Shown: positions 61,821-64,000 of the stretch, one piece after another | How positions within the stretch are numbered: position 1 is the first letter of the stretch | Layout: each line of letters opens with the position of its first letter | Assembly: GCA_013396635.1 (NCBI GenBank) | Contig: WBMW01005909.1 | Location: 9,839-73,838, forward strand | Direction: 5' to 3' | DNA: 64,000 nucleotides | Source: Penelope pileata | Lineage: Eukaryota; Chordata; Aves; Galliformes; Cracidae | Notes under the pieces: model-generated | What the model was told of the DNA's origin: nothing | The model's input: the letters and a program-made list of their open reading frames with translations, nothing else | Database searches by the model: none | Position numbers and translations under genes: made by a program

Positions 61821-62355
61821 CAACCTTTGTCGGTGACATGGACAGTGGGATCGAGTGCACCCTCAGCAGTTTGCAGATGGTGCCAAGCTGTGTGGTGCCG
61901 TCGACATGGCAGAGGGAAGGGATGCCATCCAGAGGGACCTGGACAGGCTGGAGAGGTGGGCCCATGCCAACCTCATCCAGTTCAACAAAGCCAAGTGCGA
62001 GGTCCTGCACCTGGGTCGGGGCAATCCCAAGCACACATACAGGCTGGGCGGAGAATGGCTTGAGAGTAGTCCCGAGGAGAAGGACTTGCGGGTGTGTGTT
62101 GATGAGAAACTCACCATGAGCCGGCAGTGTGCGCTTGCAGCCCAGAAGGCCAACGGGATCCTGGGCTGCATCAAGAGAAGCATGGCCAGCAGGGCGAGGG
62201 AGGGGATTCTGCCCCTCTGCTCTGCTCTGTGAGACCTCACCTGGAGTCTNGGGCAACCTGGTCTGGTGGGAGGTGTCCTTGCCCATGGCAGGGGGGTTGG
62301 AACAAGATGATCTCTGAGGTCCCTTCCAACCTGAACCATTCTATGATTCTATGAT
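61821..62355 (+). mobile_element. Younger CR1 LINE inserted in an older CR1, with internal deletion
   Basis: It begins in the reverse transcriptase just before motif C (CTTTGTCGGTGACATGGACA), runs through the same region as 55.83-56.26 kb of the minus-strand copy, and ends in ATTCTATGATTCTATGAT at 62338-62355. The encoded frame (61855-62232) covers GAVDMAEGRDAIQRDLDRL to GILPLCSAL. It carries FADG instead of the catalytic FADD, and one base is missing near 61867, so it is non-functional. After CCTGGAGTCT comes a single N (62250), and the sequence resumes at GGGCAACCTGG. About 400 bases present in the other copy (55422-55827) are missing. Confidence 0.92.
62250..62250. other. Single undetermined base on a CR1 deletion junction
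   Basis: The N separates two parts of CR1 that are about 400 bases apart in the related copy. It may mark a collapsed assembly gap rather than one unknown base. Confidence 0.85.
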
Positions 62356-62415
62356 GGGGTGGAGCCAGATGCTCTTCACGGTCCCTTCCAGCCCAGCCTG
62401 TTCCAGGATTCCATG
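62356..62415 (+). mobile_element. Older CR1, right part (3' UTR and tail)
   Basis: GGGGTGGAGCCAGATGCTCT, then CACGGTCCCTTCCAGCCCAG, ending in TTCCAGGATTCCATG, follows the CR1 3' UTR order (GGGGTTGGAACAAGATGATC, GGTCCCTTCCAACC, tail) with many substitutions. It lies directly behind the tail of the younger copy and continues the part at 61774-61820, with only a few bases of the expected sequence absent at the join. Confidence 0.65.
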
Positions 62416-64000
62416 CCCGACTCCTCCAGCAGCCACCGCACAGCCTTGTCCTGTTGGCATCTCTAAGCTCTTTTCGTGCTGCGAAGTACAACAGAAGGTG
62501 TCATTGCCACTGAACCTCTTTCTAGATTCCCACTGTAAACCTGGAATTTGTTCTTCTTAGGACATCCAATTTGCAATTGCTTTTATCAAGTGAATGCATT
62601 CATGTCACAAATTGAGGGCATAAACCTGAAAAGTTTTATGTTTTAGGTTTTGCAGTAAAGTAGAATAAATCTTACTCCTTCTGGGCTTGAGAAGTCTGTG
62701 TGTGTGGCTGTGTGTGCTTGAGAAGCTTTTCATTTGAAAAATAGGGCTGATATTTTGTCTGATTTACAATGTCTAAGTATCTTTTCAGGTGTATTCCTGT
62801 TAAGTAGATATTTTGCTAGCGAGCTCTGGGTTGAGGCTCAGGCATTGTGGAAATGCTCTAGGTAGCAAAGAGCGCATCTGAACAAAGATGAAGCAATTTC
62901 TCACAGAATTACATTTGCAGATTGCCTGCAATGCATGCTGGCTATAAGAAGAAGCCGGTTTTAGAACTGCAGAAATTCTTTGGATTTCTGATTGGGGCAG
63001 CTTTGCCGCACTGAAGTTTGAGTAGATGTTCTCAAAAAATCTGCTAAAAATTATAAAGAATATCACTTCTATTGTATGAATATTTATTTCCATTTATCAC
63101 TGTTCAAATTTTCATGTGTATACAACACTTACAGTACTACGTCCCTGTTCCTCGTTGGGAAACACAGGAAGCAGTCGTCAGTCAGCAGAGATGTGCCGGT
63201 GTGCACGTACCAGCAACTTGCAGAAATTCACAATGTATGGTCTGTGCTACATAAAAATGTTCTTTAATACATGGAGACAGTTTATCCTCTAATGCTGCTG
63301 GAAATGTGTTCCTCAATTTCAATAGTATCAGCACTCTGTTAGAAGGTGGAATTTGGTCTGGTGTGTCAGAGGCTGCAAGAGGAACAGGCTTGAATATTGA
63401 TTATTTGATGCTGAATTGCAACCCAGAAATGTTGAAGCAGCATGTATGCAAAGCAGTGTTTTCAAAGCTAAGGTTAAGGCCAGAGTGATTGCTCTTCCTG
63501 CTCAAGAATGGATTAAATCTGAAATTCCAACATTAACTTCCTTTGCCCTTTGAGACTCATCTTGGAGAACGAGTCTGCTGGTTATCTTTTATTTGATGTT
63601 TTTTTGTTTATTTATCCTCCCCCAGCACAGTGTTGTCTGTGCTCTGGGCTGAGTCTTCAGTGCCGTAGAGCAACAGGGAAACAGCAAGAAATAAGATGTG
63701 AGATTTTTGTTTTCTTTTCTAAGATTAGTTATAAGTCCATAATAACTGCAGTGTTACTCATCTTAGCCTAAGTTAGTTATCTATGGATATGATGTTAGCA
63801 CATGCTACTTTTGTCTAGACTTCTTTTAAAAAATTCTTTTTTGTTAAAGACCGTGATGTAGAACTCAAAGGACAGCAATGTTCTTTGAGATTAGGAATAT
63901 CTGGTTCACACTAGAAACTGAATTTGATGATACTGGTAGTAGTGCCATATAGAGTGCAAAATGCATGACCTTTCTGGAAGAAATCAGTTTGCAGTGATGT
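62416..64000. other. Non-coding DNA to the window end, nothing recognised
   Basis: AT-rich, with frames no longer than 97 codons (minus, 62800-63093). A short TG-rich run lies at about 62697-62722. No repeat family or gene seen. Confidence 0.55.

Noticed and set aside
61585..62339. Minus-strand frames of 158-233 codons over the CR1 nest
   Set aside because: Antisense shadows of CR1 ORF2; they also cross the N at a deletion junction.
1..64000. CRISPR arrays, operons, rRNA and tRNA genes
   Set aside because: None seen. The sequence is vertebrate nuclear DNA; no regular spaced repeats and no tRNA box A/B pairs were noticed.

Overview
The window looks like a piece of a bird genome. It is AT-rich and mostly non-coding. 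The interspersed repeats I can recognise are all CR1-type LINEs, several ending in the ATTCTATG-type tail typical of avian CR1. They cover only about 3 kb of 64 kb (roughly 5%), and I see no Alu, B1 or L1 sequence. The species cannot be fixed by eye. I find no protein-coding host gene: no open frame outside the CR1 copies shows a domain, motif or composition I recognise, and the longest ones are within what 64 kb of both strands gives by chance. The window reads as a gene desert, an intergenic stretch, or the introns of a large gene whose exons I cannot see.

Layout. Positions 1-110 hold the end of an old minus-strand CR1. At 1200-1630 is a compact block rich in TGACAG, including a perfect TGATTGACAG (PBX-MEIS/PREP type). 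A short plus-strand CR1 3' end lies at 7742-7942. From 8 to 47 kb the DNA is plain non-coding sequence with low-complexity runs and several stretches that look like vertebrate conserved non-coding elements (about 9.2-9.7, 14.2-14.4, 15.9-16.3, 21.8-22.1 and 44.6-44.8 kb). It also holds a CTCF-like site near 26.4 kb and a very old CR1 remnant near 31.4-31.5 kb.

From 47.8 to 50.3 kb is the most gene-like area. A candidate conserved element leads into a CpG island at 48.56-49.13 kb that is interrupted by a 251-base assembly gap. Beyond it are a strong splice donor (49500/49501), a strong acceptor (49883/49884) and a perfect CRE palindrome. This is the best candidate promoter and 5' exon area, but the transcript, its direction and its gene are unknown.

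From 55.3 to 57.15 kb a 5'-truncated minus-strand CR1 keeps most of the reverse transcriptase frame (FADD catalytic motif intact), broken by two single-base frameshifts. At 58.86 kb is a near-perfect CTCF core. At 61.77-62.42 kb a younger CR1 of the same kind sits inside the 3' end of an older CR1. The younger copy lacks about 400 bases exactly where the assembly carries a single N. The remainder to 64 kb is unremarkable.

Nothing here works together as a gene set. The functional content I can argue for is regulatory (CpG island, candidate enhancers, CTCF-like sites) plus dead retrotransposons. I did not find a convincing new biological system.
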